A stretch of 64,000 nt of DNA from Dokdonella sp. Lineage in GTDB: Bacteria; Pseudomonadota; Gammaproteobacteria; Xanthomonadales; Rhodanobacteraceae. Shown one piece after another: positions 9,410-19,973 of this stretch. The stretch covers positions 62,001 to 126,000 of the forward strand of contig NZ_JAHCAP010000004.1 in NCBI RefSeq assembly GCF_019634815.1. The letters are read 5' to 3'. The notes below the pieces were generated by a model. It saw only the letters and a program-made list of their open reading frames with translations, was not told the DNA's origin and searched no databases. Each line of letters begins with the position of its first letter. Positions within the stretch are counted from its first letter, which is position 1. The position numbers and the translations under genes were made by a program.

Positions 9410-9724
9410 CGCCGCGCTTGCGCGATGCCGACGGGCATCGCGCGACGGGTTGCAGGTGAGCCATGGATGGCGAACGGCAACGCTCCAAGGATGGCTGCTT
9501 GAGGGAAGGTGGTATTTCGCCGCGCTTGTGCGATGCCCACAGGCATCGCGCGGCGGGTTACAGGTGAGCCATGGATGGCGAACGGCAACGCTCCAAGGAT
9601 GGCTGCTTGAGGGAAGGTGGTATTTCGCCGCGCTTGCGCGATGCCGACGGGCATCGCGCGCGGCGGGTTACAGGTGAGCCATGGATGGCGAACGGCAACG
9701 CTCCAGGGATGGCTGCTTGAGGGA
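9410..9724. repeat. Three tandem copies of a 108-bp non-coding repeat
   Basis: Near-identical units begin at 9410, 9518 and 9626, an exact 108-base period. Copy three carries a 2-base insertion and loses about 12 bases of its end. Each unit holds two palindromes: GCGATGCC/GGCATCGC around a four-base loop, and AGCCAT/ATGGCT around a 28-base arm that includes CGAACGGCAACGCTCC. The array fills the whole space between the response regulator stop codon and the queA promoter region. Open frames across it on either strand simply repeat the same peptide per unit, lack ribosome-binding sites and are not genes. It looks like a REP/BIME-type intergenic element that expanded in tandem. Confidence 0.9.
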
Positions 9725-9786
9725 TTTTCAGTCGCGCCGCGTCCCGCGCACTATCATGCGCTCCCCACGCCGCGCGCTCTGTCCCC

Positions 9787-10809
9787 TTGAAGAAGTCCGA
9801 CTTCCATTTCGACCTGCCGCTCGAGTTGATCGCGCAGGTACCGCTGGCCGAACGCTCGGCCAGCCGGCTGCTGGTGGCCGATGCGCACGCGGCCAGGCTT
9901 GCCGACCGCGCATTCGTGGCCTTGCCCGAGCTGCTGCGCGCCGGGGACCTGTTGGTGTTCAACGACACGCGGGTGTTGCCTGCGCGCCTGTTCGGGCACA
10001 AGGACAGTGGCGGCGCAGTCGAGATCCTGATCGAGCGCGTCACTGGCACTCACGAGGCGCTGGCCCAGCTGGGTGTGAGCAAGAAACCCAAGGAAGGCGG
10101 GCGCATCGTGCTTGCCGACGGCAGCGTGCTGCGCGTGCTCGGTCGTGACGGCGAGTTCTTCCGGCTGCACCTCGAAGGCGCGGAACCGCTCGAAAAATTG
10201 CTGCTGCGCCTGGGCCGCATGCCGCTGCCGCCCTACATCGAACGCGCGGCCGACCGCAGCGACGAAGAGCGCTACCAGACGGTATTCGCGCGCAACAGCG
10301 GCGCGGTGGCGGCGCCGACCGCGGGCCTGCATTTCGATGCGGCGCTGCTCGAAGCATTGCGCGAGCGCGGCGTGGACAGCGGTCACGTGACCTTGCACGT
10401 GGGTGCGGGCACCTTTCAGCCGATGCGCAGCGAGCGGCTCGAAGACCACGTCATGCACCGCGAATGGCTCAATGTCGGTGCCGAACTGGTCGAGCAGATC
10501 CGTGCCACGCGTGCGCACGGCGGGCGCGTCATCGCGGTCGGCACCACGGTGGTGCGCGCGCTCGAATCGAGTCTCGTCGATGGGCAAGTCGCGCCGTTTG
10601 CGGGCGAGACGCAGATCTTCATCTTCCCCGGCTATCGCATCCGCAGCGTCGATGGTCTGGTGACCAATTTCCATCTGCCCGAGTCGACCTTGCTGATGCT
10701 GGTATCGGCCTTTGCCGGGCGCGAGTTCATGCTCGCCGCCTATCGCCACGCGGTCGAGCAGCGCTATCGCTTCTTCTCCTACGGCGATGCGATGCTGGTG
10801 TGGCCTTGA
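9787..10809 (+). CDS. queA: S-adenosylmethionine:tRNA ribosyltransferase-isomerase
   Basis: A 340-residue cytoplasmic enzyme of queuosine synthesis. It transfers and isomerises the ribosyl moiety of SAM onto preQ1 at position 34 of tRNAs with GUN anticodons, giving epoxyqueuosine. Family hallmarks are [20 protein letters not shown] at the N-terminus, [31 protein letters not shown] and [18 protein letters not shown]. The frame has no ATG near the expected start; the TTG at 9787 gives a protein that begins with the family-typical MKKSDF, so a TTG start is likely. It is followed by tgt, the preceding step of the pathway, as in many proteobacteria. Confidence 0.96.
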   Translation: MKKSDFHFDLPLELIAQVPLAERSASRLLVADAHAARLADRAFVALPELLRAGDLLVFNDTRVLPARLFGHKDSGGAVEILIERVTGTHEALAQLGVSKKPKEGGRIVLADGSVLRVLGRDGEFFRLHLEGAEPLEKLLLRLGRMPLPPYIERAADRSDEERYQTVFARNSGAVAAPTAGLHFDAALLEALRERGVDSGHVTLHVGAGTFQPMRSERLEDHVMHREWLNVGAELVEQIRATRAHGGRVIAVGTTVVRALESSLVDGQVAPFAGETQIFIFPGYRIRSVDGLVTNFHLPESTLLMLVSAFAGREFMLAAYRHAVEQRYRFFSYGDAMLVWP

Positions 10810-10812
10810 TGA

Positions 10813-12123
<1,311 letters not shown>

Positions 12124-12232
12124 GGCCAATGCGGATGCGCCCGCCACGGCCCCGCATGGGCGCGACCGTGGCATAATCGCCGACCTTTTGGGCCCTTGCC
12201 GTGGTTTGGTCACGGCGAAACGTGGAGTTTCC

Positions 12233-12565
12233 ATGGATTTCTTCATCAGCAACGCTTATGCGCAGGCCGCAGGCGCCGCCCCGGCTCCGAGCCCGCTGTT
12301 CCAGTTCCTGCCGCTGATCATCCTGTTCGGCATCTTTTATTTCATGCTGATCCGCCCGCAGATGAAGCGCAGCAAGGAGCAGCGCGCGATGATCGCGGCG
12401 CTGGCCAAGGGCGACGAGGTGATCACCAGCGGCGGCCTGCTCGGCCGAATCGAGGACATCGCCGAGCAGTTCATCACGCTTGAAGTAGCGCCCGGCGTGT
12501 CGATCAAGCTGCAGAAGCATGCGATCTCGGCCGTGCTGCCCAAGGGCACGTTGAAATCGGCCTGA
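12233..12565 (+). CDS. yajC: Sec translocon accessory subunit YajC
   Basis: A 110-residue single-pass inner-membrane protein of the SecDF-YajC complex. A short periplasmic N-terminus is followed by one transmembrane segment (LFQFLPLIILFGIFYFMLI), then RPQMKRSKEQ and a cytoplasmic domain with GDEVITSGGLLGRI, all diagnostic. The start at 12233 is preceded by GTGGAG. It lies 64 bases before secD, and the four genes tgt-yajC-secD-secF are probably co-transcribed. Confidence 0.96.
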   Translation: MDFFISNAYAQAAGAAPAPSPLFQFLPLIILFGIFYFMLIRPQMKRSKEQRAMIAALAKGDEVITSGGLLGRIEDIAEQFITLEVAPGVSIKLQKHAISAVLPKGTLKSA

Positions 12566-12629
12566 TCGCGCCACACTGATCGTCTTTTGCCGCAGCCGGT
12601 TCGGTTGCGGCGTCGAAACGGATCAAACC

Positions 12630-14549
12630 ATGAACGATTTTCCACGCTGGAAATATGCGATCGTCATCGTCGTGCTGCTGCTGGGCATCCTGTATGGCGT
12701 GCCCAACCTGTTCGTGCAGCAACCGGCGGTGCAGGTCACCGCCAACCGTGGCGCCACCGTCGATCAGGCGCTCAAGGAGCGCGTGCAGGGCGTGCTGGAG
12801 AAGGACAAGATCACCTTCCAGGACGTCGAGATCAACAAGGATCACCTCCTGGTGCGCCTGCCGGTCGGCGCCAGCGACGATCAGAACAAGGCACTCGAGG
12901 CGATGAAACTCGAGCTGGGTGACCAGTACGTGGTTGCGCCCAACCTTGCCTCGACCGTGCCGGGCTGGATGCTCGCAATCGGCGCGCGGGAAATGCCCAA
13001 GGGCCTGGACCTGCAGGGCGGCGTGCACTTCCTCATGGAAGTCGACGACAAGGACGTGCTCGACAAGCAGGTGCAACGCTACACCGACGACATTCGCGGC
13101 GTGCTGCGCGAGAAGAACATCCGCTACCAGTCGATCGGGCGCGGCCCCGGCGGCGTGGTGGTGCAGCTGCGCTCGGCGGAAGACCGCGCTGCCGCGCGCA
13201 GCGCGATCGAGGTCAAGGTGCCCGACGTGGTGGTCAGCGACGGCACGACCAGCGGCGATTCGTTCACGCTCAATGCCAGCGTCAAGCCCGAGAAGGTGCG
13301 CGAGGCCGCGCTCAACACGATCCGCCAGAATCAGGCCACCTTGTCCAACCGCATCAACGCGCTCGGCGTGGCCGAGCCGCTGATCCAGCAGCAGGGCGAG
13401 TCGCGCATCGTGGTCGAACTGCCCGGCGTGCAGGACACCGCCGCCGCCAAGCGCGTGCTCGGTGCGCAGGCAACCCTCGAGTACCACGCGGTTGATCAGG
13501 ACGCCAACGCCAATGACGCGATGCGCAGCGGCAACATTCCGCCCGACGACAAGCTCTACTACATGCGTGAGCTCGGTCCCGGCGGGCAAAAGGTACCGGT
13601 GCTGCTGAAGAAGAAGATCATCGTCAGCGGTGACGAGATGGTCGACGCTTCGAGCGCACCCGATCCGCAGTCGGGCACGCCGGCGGTGTCGGTGCAGCTC
13701 AACGCGACCGGTGGCCGCAAGATGCTCGACTTCACCACGCAAAATGTCGGCAAGCCGATGGCAGTGCTCTACATCGAGCGTACGCCCGAGGTGAAGGTCG
13801 TCGATGGCAAGGAAGTGCGCAGCACCAAGGTCACCGAAGAGGTGATCAGCGTCGCCAACATCCGCGGCGTGTTCTCAACCCGCTTCCAGACCACCGGTCT
13901 GGGCAGCAACAAGGAAGCCTCCGAGCTCGCCCTGCTGTTGCGTTCGGGCTCGCTGTCGGCGCCGATCGACATCGTCGAGGAGCGCGTGATCGGTCCGAGC
14001 CTGGGTGCCGACAACATCAGGAAGGGCGTGTTCGCGGTGCTGATCGGCCTCGCCGCCGTGCTCGTGTTCATGGCTTTCTACTACTGGCTGTTCGGCCTGA
14101 TCGCCGACATCGCGCTGTTCTTCAATCTCGTGCTGCTGCTGGCGATCATGTCGGCGATCGGCGTCACCCTGACCATGCCCGGCATCGCCGGCATCGTGCT
14201 CACGCTGGGCATGGCGATCGACGCCAACGTGCTGGTGTGCGAGCGCATCCGCGAGGAATTGCGCCACGGTTCGACGCCGCTCGCGGCGATTCGCGCCGGC
14301 TATGACAAGGCCTGGGCGACCATTCTCGACGCCAACGTCACCCACCTGCTGGCGGCCTTGGCGCTGATGACGCTCGGCTCGGGCGCGATCCGCGGCTTCG
14401 GCGTGACGCTGTTCATCGGCATCCTCACCTCGATGTTCACCTCGGTCACGGTGACGCATGCGATCACCAATCTCATCCACAGCGGCCGCAAGAAGCTCAA
14501 GGGGCTGTCGATCGGCAGCGGCTATTCCGACCGCACCGCGGCCGCCTGA
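12630..14549 (+). CDS. secD: Protein translocase subunit SecD
   Basis: A 639-residue RND-family inner-membrane protein that, with SecF, uses the proton gradient to pull preproteins out of the SecYEG channel. One N-terminal transmembrane segment (YAIVIVVLLLGILYGVPNLF) leads into a large periplasmic P1 domain with GLDLQGGVHFLMEVD. A cluster of five transmembrane segments follows the conserved SLGADNIRKGVFAVLIG, with GMAIDANVLVCERIREE in TM4. Length is slightly above the E. coli protein (615). It ends 11 bases before secF, indicating tight coupling. Confidence 0.96.
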   Translation: MNDFPRWKYAIVIVVLLLGILYGVPNLFVQQPAVQVTANRGATVDQALKERVQGVLEKDKITFQDVEINKDHLLVRLPVGASDDQNKALEAMKLELGDQYVVAPNLASTVPGWMLAIGAREMPKGLDLQGGVHFLMEVDDKDVLDKQVQRYTDDIRGVLREKNIRYQSIGRGPGGVVVQLRSAEDRAAARSAIEVKVPDVVVSDGTTSGDSFTLNASVKPEKVREAALNTIRQNQATLSNRINALGVAEPLIQQQGESRIVVELPGVQDTAAAKRVLGAQATLEYHAVDQDANANDAMRSGNIPPDDKLYYMRELGPGGQKVPVLLKKKIIVSGDEMVDASSAPDPQSGTPAVSVQLNATGGRKMLDFTTQNVGKPMAVLYIERTPEVKVVDGKEVRSTKVTEEVISVANIRGVFSTRFQTTGLGSNKEASELALLLRSGSLSAPIDIVEERVIGPSLGADNIRKGVFAVLIGLAAVLVFMAFYYWLFGLIADIALFFNLVLLLAIMSAIGVTLTMPGIAGIVLTLGMAIDANVLVCERIREELRHGSTPLAAIRAGYDKAWATILDANVTHLLAALALMTLGSGAIRGFGVTLFIGILTSMFTSVTVTHAITNLIHSGRKKLKGLSIGSGYSDRTAAA

Positions 14550-14560
14550 GGAGAATCGCC

Positions 14561-15502
14561 ATGGAACTGTTCAATCCCAACAGCAACATCGACTTCCTCT
14601 CCTGGCGCAAGGTCAGCATGGTGATCTCGGCGATCCTCGTGATCGGTTCGCTGGTCCTGCTGGGCACTCGCGGTCTCAACTACGCGCTCGACTTCACCGG
14701 CGGCGTGCTGGTCGAAGTCACCTACAAGGATGCGGTGCAGGTCGACCAGGTGCGCAGCGCGCTCGAGGCCGGTGGTTTCGAGCACGCGCAGGTGCAGAGT
14801 CTGGGTGGCACGCGCGACGTCGCCATCCGCCTGCAGCCGCGCGCCGACCAGAAAGACGCCGAACAAGTCGGCAAGACGGTGATGGATGCGCTGCAGAAGG
14901 CGCGTTCCGACGCCACGCTCAAACGCCATCCCGACCTCGTCGGTTCCTCGGTCGGTGCCGAATTGCGCAGCGATGGCATCGTTGCCGCGGTGTTCGTGAT
15001 GATCGGCATCATGATCTACATCGGCATCCGTTTCGAGAAGCGCTTTGCGATTGCCGCGATTGCCAGCGAAATCCACGACACCATCCTCACCATCGGCTTC
15101 TTCTCGCTCACCCAGATGGAGTTCGACCTGACCGTGCTCGCCGCCCTGCTCGCGGTCATCGGTTACTCGATCAACGACAAGGTGGTGGTGTTCGACCGCG
15201 TGCGCGAACTGTTCCGCCTCACGCGCAAGGCCGAGCCGTACACGATCCTCAACAACGCGATCAACCAGACCCTGTCGCGCACGATCATGACCTCGTCGAC
15301 TACCGCGTTGACGATGTTCGCGCTGTATTTCGTCGGTGGTCCGGCGGTGCATGGCTTTGGCCTCACCATGCTGGTCGGTATCGTCATCGGCACCCTGTCG
15401 TCGATCTTCTTCGCCAATCCGATCCTGTATTGGCTGGGTGTATCCAAGACCGACCTGATGCCGGTGACCAGGGAAAATCCCGAACTCGCGCGCCGGCCGT
15501 AA
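14561..15502 (+). CDS. secF: Protein translocase subunit SecF
   Basis: A 313-residue partner of SecD with six transmembrane segments. Family features are the N-terminal segment after NIDFLSWRK, the LDFTGGVLVEV motif, VGSSVGAEL before the second membrane segment, and AVIGYSINDKVVVFDRVRE with the proton-pathway aspartate in the fourth. A GGAG lies just before the ATG. It closes the tgt-yajC-secDF operon and converges on a TPR glycosyltransferase gene 52 bases downstream. Confidence 0.96.
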   Translation: MELFNPNSNIDFLSWRKVSMVISAILVIGSLVLLGTRGLNYALDFTGGVLVEVTYKDAVQVDQVRSALEAGGFEHAQVQSLGGTRDVAIRLQPRADQKDAEQVGKTVMDALQKARSDATLKRHPDLVGSSVGAELRSDGIVAAVFVMIGIMIYIGIRFEKRFAIAAIASEIHDTILTIGFFSLTQMEFDLTVLAALLAVIGYSINDKVVVFDRVRELFRLTRKAEPYTILNNAINQTLSRTIMTSSTTALTMFALYFVGGPAVHGFGLTMLVGIVIGTLSSIFFANPILYWLGVSKTDLMPVTRENPELARRP

Positions 15503-15520
15503 GCGCTGCTGCTCGAAGAC

Positions 15521-15548
15521 GCGCGGCTGGCCGCCCGGCCCGCCGCGC
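15521..15548. terminator. GC-rich hairpin between convergent secF and the GT41 gene
   Basis: GCGCGGC (15521-15527) pairs with GCCGCGC (15542-15548) around a 14-base loop, in the 52-base gap between convergent genes. No T run follows, so termination by it alone is uncertain. Confidence 0.4.
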
Positions 15549-15554
15549 GCAGTT

Positions 15555-17651
15555 TCAACCAAGGTCCGCCGGCGCCAAACCCGCGCGCTGGCGTTCGACC
15601 ATCTGCTTCAGCAAGGCCAGCAGATCGGTGGCGAGCGACTGCATGTCGAACAAGCCACTGTCGAGGCGTCGCTGCGCAAGCTGCGCGCGCAGCGCGGCGC
15701 GTGCCTGCGCATCCCGGCCCAGTGCGATCGCCTGGGTGATGAAGGCCTCGTCGTCACCCCGGTTGAGCTGCGGCATCCCCAGATGCACGTTGAGACTTGC
15801 GGCCACGCGCGCGGCGAAGGTTTCGCCCGCAACCGTGAGCACCGGGCAGCCGGCCCAGATTGCATCGGATGCCGTGGTGTGCGCGCCATAGGGCGCGGTG
15901 TCGAGAAACAGATCGGCGTGGCGATACAGCGCAAGGTATTGCGCATGCGGCAACCGAGCCTGGAATACCAGCCGTGCGGGATCAATGCCCTGTGCCTGCG
16001 CAGCTTCGCGCAGGCGCTGGTCGGCGCCGTCACGCGATGACAACAGCCACAGCACTGAAGATTCGACTGCGCGCAGCGGTCCGAGCAGGCGTTTGAAGGT
16101 CTGCGGATTGATCTTGTAGCTGTTGTTGAAGCAGGCGTAGACGACGCCATGTTCGGGCAAACCGCAGGCCTGCCGCGGAGGTGGCAGGCCGACCTCGCGG
16201 GTGGGATCGGATGGCTGGAAGCAGCGTGGCAGCCAGGCGATCGCTTCGCTGAAATGCGTTCGCAGCGATGGCGGCAGCACGTGGCGATCGGCAATCAGGT
16301 AGTCGATCCACGGCGCGCCCGAGGTGCCCGGATAGGCGAACCATGCAAGCTGCAGCGGTGCCGGTCGCAGGGCCAGGGTTTCCGCGACGCTGCCGCCGCC
16401 GTAGCCACGCAGGTCGATCAGCAGGTCGAGTCGCTGTGCGTCGATGGCCCGCGCCAGCGCGACCGCATCGAGGCCGTGCACGTCGTGGAGCGTCGCCGCA
16501 GCAGCCAGACGCGCGCGGATCGTGCTGCCATCATCGGCGCCGGTGGCAAACAAGTGGGTTTCGGGCGCGCGCCCGCGCAGGGCTTCGATCAAGGCCACGC
16601 ACAACAGGCCGGTCGGGTGATTGCCAAAGCCGTTGGAGACCATGCCGATGCGCAAGCTCGACGGGTCGCCCGGGACCGGTCGATCCTTTCGCCGCGGGCG
16701 CAGCGGGGCCATGCGCGCCTCGATCCCGGCGGCGGCGATGCGGGCGCATTGCAGTTGCTCCGCCGCACTGGCCGGTTCGGCGAGAAAGCCGAACGGTGCG
16801 ATGCCCGGGATTCCAGCGGCAATTCGCTGGCGCAAGGCGTGCGAGAGCACATCGAGTTCACGCCAGTCACACAGTTGTCGACGCAGGAACACGAGCTGGC
16901 CCAGCGCCTGATGCAGCGAGGGATCGAGTGCGAGCGCCCGCGCTTGCAGCCCGGCCGCGCGCGCGATCTGCTGGCGCTCTTCGGCAAGCAGGCCAAGCTG
17001 GTAGGCGAAACGCGCGTCGCGCGGATCCAGTGCGGCGCCACGCAGCCAGGCCTGTTCGGCGGCGGCGGCATCGCCTTGCGCGGAACGCATCTGGCCGAGC
17101 AGGAGGTAGGCCGGCGCATAGTCGGGTGCGTGGGCGAGCGCGTGGTCCAGGCTGCGTTGCGCGGTCGCGATTTCGCCGAGCGCGAATTCACCGGCAGCGA
17201 GATTGCACCAGGCACCGACGTGGTCGGCCTGTGCCTGTGTCGCCGCACGCCAGGCCATGCAGGCAGCATGCAGATCGCCCTTGGCGTGCAGCAGGTTGCC
17301 GAGCTGGTTGTGCAGGCCGGGGTGGTCGGGTGCCAGACGCAAGGCCGCGGCGAGCGTGGCCTGTGCTTGATCCAATCCGCCCGCGGCCGCCTCGGCGCTG
17401 GCGAGGTTGGCAAGGATTTCGAATGAGTTCGGCTGCAGCGCGCGCGCCTGCTCGAGTTCGCTGCGCGCCGAAGCCGCGTCGCCCGTTTGCAGCAAGGCCA
17501 GGCCCAGCAAGCGGCGGACCTGGGCGTCGCGCGGAAAGCGTGCGCACAGTGCGCGCGCTGCGCTGGCTGCGAGATCGAATCGGCCTTCGCCGAGCCGCGA
17601 GGTGATTTCGTGCAAGGCCGCGGCGGGTGCGGCGTGGGCATGGGCATTCAT
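15555..17651 (-). CDS. TPR-repeat GT41 glycosyltransferase (SPINDLY/OGT-like)
   Basis: A 698-residue protein. The first roughly 280 residues are seven or so tetratricopeptide repeats (for example RAQFPRDAQ-type helices, FEILANLASAEAAAGGLDQA and PGLHNQLGNLLHAKGDLHAA). The C-terminal half matches family 41 glycosyltransferases: GNHPTGLLCVALIEAL, LLIDLRGYGGG, PAPLQLAWFAYPGTSG, ACFNNSYKINPQTF, then LFLDTAPYGAHTTASDAIWAG and GETFAARVAASL. Eukaryotic OGT and SPINDLY add sugar (GlcNAc or fucose) to Ser/Thr; bacterial relatives glycosylate proteins or adhesins. The acceptor here is unknown. No signal peptide is present, so it is cytoplasmic. It is divergent from a secreted multiheme protein, separated by about 100 bases. 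Confidence 0.9.
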   Translation of the reverse strand: MNAHAHAAPAAALHEITSRLGEGRFDLAASAARALCARFPRDAQVRRLLGLALLQTGDAASARSELEQARALQPNSFEILANLASAEAAAGGLDQAQATLAAALRLAPDHPGLHNQLGNLLHAKGDLHAACMAWRAATQAQADHVGAWCNLAAGEFALGEIATAQRSLDHALAHAPDYAPAYLLLGQMRSAQGDAAAAEQAWLRGAALDPRDARFAYQLGLLAEERQQIARAAGLQARALALDPSLHQALGQLVFLRRQLCDWRELDVLSHALRQRIAAGIPGIAPFGFLAEPASAAEQLQCARIAAAGIEARMAPLRPRRKDRPVPGDPSSLRIGMVSNGFGNHPTGLLCVALIEALRGRAPETHLFATGADDGSTIRARLAAAATLHDVHGLDAVALARAIDAQRLDLLIDLRGYGGGSVAETLALRPAPLQLAWFAYPGTSGAPWIDYLIADRHVLPPSLRTHFSEAIAWLPRCFQPSDPTREVGLPPPRQACGLPEHGVVYACFNNSYKINPQTFKRLLGPLRAVESSVLWLLSSRDGADQRLREAAQAQGIDPARLVFQARLPHAQYLALYRHADLFLDTAPYGAHTTASDAIWAGCPVLTVAGETFAARVAASLNVHLGMPQLNRGDDEAFITQAIALGRDAQARAALRAQLAQRRLDSGLFDMQSLATDLLALLKQMVERQRAGLAPADLG

Positions 17652-17755
17652 CAGCGCACGCTAACGCGAACGCCGTCAGTGGCGCCAGCGTTGCCCTGAC
17701 GCGCCTGCCTGCTACGATCCTGTTTCGGGCAGATGCAGGAACAAGAGGGTCGGTC

Positions 17756-19693
17756 ATGCCGAAATGGGCGCTGCGTGCGACGTGTGACTGGATCGTGATC
17801 GGCGTGTTCGTCTGCGTTTCAGTGGGCGCGGCTGCCGCCGAGCCCTGGTTGAACATTGCGCAACAGCTCGCCCCGCTGGGTGGTACCGACTTCACGCCAC
17901 ACGGCACGCAGCCGGGGTTGACGTATTCGCTGTACCGTTCGGATGACTGCTCCGGTTGCCACGGGCCGAGTTCAAGCGTGCCGACCTCGACGGCATTTCG
18001 TCCGCATCCGGGCTGGGCCGGCTCGATGATGGCCAACGGCGCGCGCGATCCCTTGTTCTGGGCCGCCCTCGATGTCGCCAATAACGACGTGCCGGGCGTG
18101 GGCGACTATTGCCTGCGTTGCCACACGTCGGAAGGCTGGTATGGCGGCCATGTGGTGAAGGCCGGTTACGGCCAGCCCGACAACGATGTCACGCTCGGCG
18201 CAGCCGGCTGCCTGCTCGAAGGCAGTTATGACGCGCCCGATGCCTTCAGCGATTTCAGCGGGCTGGGCTGCCATTTCTGCCACCGCAATCTCGCCCAGGG
18301 GCCGGGCGGTGAACCGCTGCCGCGCAACGGTGCAGTCTGGCTCGACGACAGCGACTGCAATGGCGCCGGCGAGCCTTGTCGACATGGGCCCTACAACTAC
18401 AGCACAAACGAGCCGCCGCATCCGTGGCAGGCCTCGGCCTTCATGTCCGACAGCGCGATGTGCGGCCAGTGTCACGACGTCACCACGCCCGATACCGCGA
18501 ATGGTCCGCTCAAGACCCTGCGCCTGGCCGATGGCACCGACACCGGCGTTCCGTTTCCAATCGAACGCACCTACAGCGAATGGCAGCGCAGCTCGTATTC
18601 GGCAGCAGTGGGTGGCCGCAGCTGCCAGAGTTGCCACATGCCGACCAGCGAGGATCCGTCGGCCAGCGCCTGCCTGCTCAACGGCTATCCCAATCGCACC
18701 GGCAACCTCGCAATGCATTCCTTCGTCGGCGGCAACAGCTGGATTCCCGGCGTGATCAAAGGCGAATTCAGCGATACCTCGGCGATTCCCGGATCCTGGC
18801 AAGGCATCGGGCGACAGGCTTCATTCGACCAGACCATTGAATGGGCGCGGCAAATGCTGCTGTCGGCGGCGAGCGTCGATGCCGCGGTCACCGCGTTTCG
18901 CGCGCCCAGCGCCACCAACGCCGGACGCATCGCGCTGGCGGTCAAGGTCACCAACCTCAGCGGTCACAAATTGCCGAGTGGCTACAGCGAGGGGCGGCGC
19001 ATGTGGCTCAATGTCCAGGTTCACGATGCGGGCGGCAATCTGGTTGCCGAGAGCGCGCCGTACGATACCGCCAGCGCGTTGCTGGGCAACGATGCGCAGG
19101 CCCGTGTCTACGAGGTGCAGCAGGGCATCTGGAATCACAATGGCAGCGGTCAGTGCGACATCGTCGACGGTGTGGGCAAGAAAATGTTCCACTTCGCGCT
19201 CGGCGACTGCATTGCCAAGGACAATCGCATTCCGCCGTTGGGCTTCATGCCGGCGACACTCGATGATCCGCAGGGATACGAAGTGCGTCCGATTGCTGCG
19301 ACTTATCCGGAAACGGCGCCGGGCTCGGGCATCCTCGTGAACTTCGACCAGGGCCACTATCGTTTCACGCTGCCCGCGGGCGCGCAGGGGCCGTTCAGTG
19401 TGAACGCGCGGCTCTACTACCAGACCGCGAGTCGTGAATATGTCGAGTTCCTGCGTGATCAGGCCCAGGCCAATGGCACGCCGGGCGAGAACACCCTGTG
19501 TGCGGGCGGGCCCGGTCGTCCATTCGTGGTCGGCCCCAAGGAACGCACGCGCGGCCAGTATCTGTACGAACTGTGGAACAACGCCGAAAACGACCCTGGT
19601 CAGCGCGGCTACGGCAAATCGCCGCCCGAGATCGTTGCCCTCGCCAGCGGCGACAGCGGCGATCGCCTGTTCGTCGATGGCTTCGACCCCTGA
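17756..19693 (+). CDS. Secreted pentaheme cytochrome c-like protein with C-terminal GF motif
   Basis: A 645-residue exported protein not matched to a named family. The signal peptide spans about residues 1-35 (DWIVIGVFVCVSVGAAAAEP). Five CxxCH heme-attachment motifs follow: CSGCH, CLRCH, CHFCH, CGQCH and CQSCH, all in residues 60-300. Binding of c-type heme in the periplasm or on the cell surface is inferred from these. The C-terminal half (about 370-620) looks like beta-rich domains without cysteine clusters. The protein ends in DRLFVDGFDP, the same motif seen in the three giant proteins further on. The start at 17756 has AGAGGG upstream. It precedes a secreted 665-residue protein and may act with it. 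Confidence 0.75.
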   Translation: MPKWALRATCDWIVIGVFVCVSVGAAAAEPWLNIAQQLAPLGGTDFTPHGTQPGLTYSLYRSDDCSGCHGPSSSVPTSTAFRPHPGWAGSMMANGARDPLFWAALDVANNDVPGVGDYCLRCHTSEGWYGGHVVKAGYGQPDNDVTLGAAGCLLEGSYDAPDAFSDFSGLGCHFCHRNLAQGPGGEPLPRNGAVWLDDSDCNGAGEPCRHGPYNYSTNEPPHPWQASAFMSDSAMCGQCHDVTTPDTANGPLKTLRLADGTDTGVPFPIERTYSEWQRSSYSAAVGGRSCQSCHMPTSEDPSASACLLNGYPNRTGNLAMHSFVGGNSWIPGVIKGEFSDTSAIPGSWQGIGRQASFDQTIEWARQMLLSAASVDAAVTAFRAPSATNAGRIALAVKVTNLSGHKLPSGYSEGRRMWLNVQVHDAGGNLVAESAPYDTASALLGNDAQARVYEVQQGIWNHNGSGQCDIVDGVGKKMFHFALGDCIAKDNRIPPLGFMPATLDDPQGYEVRPIAATYPETAPGSGILVNFDQGHYRFTLPAGAQGPFSVNARLYYQTASREYVEFLRDQAQANGTPGENTLCAGGPGRPFVVGPKERTRGQYLYELWNNAENDPGQRGYGKSPPEIVALASGDSGDRLFVDGFDP

Positions 19694-19973
19694 GTCGCGC
19701 CGCAGGCCCTCGGGTGGGGCCGGTGCGACCGCCGGCACCCCTGGCCATGCCCGATTGCGTACTGCGTCAATACCGGCAGCCGCGAAGGTGCTATGTTCTG
19801 TGGCTTGTCGGTCGTGATTGGCTGGCGCTCCGCGGATGTCGGAGCCAGCCAGCGCGCTGCCGCGAACGTGAATGCATGGGCATGTCAGTGAAGGATCGCC
19901 CGAAGCTGCGAGAGGTCCGCGGCAAAGTCTGCATTGGTCTTGTCTGCAATCCAATAACGAGGGGAACCGAACG
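19694..19973. other. Intergenic region between the two secreted proteins
   Basis: 280 bases with no open frame that I can support. GC-rich inverted stretches lie near 19700-19745, but there is no T-tailed terminator. The next gene starts with an AGGGG site at 19960-19964. I see no clear promoter. Confidence 0.4.

Noticed and set aside
9295..9654. Minus-strand open frame encoding a repeated peptide over the 108-bp array
   Set aside because: Periodicity follows the DNA repeat, and no start signal or family is visible; treated as non-coding repeat.
9410..9724. CRISPR array
   Set aside because: Units are 108 bases without unique spacers, and no cas gene is present.
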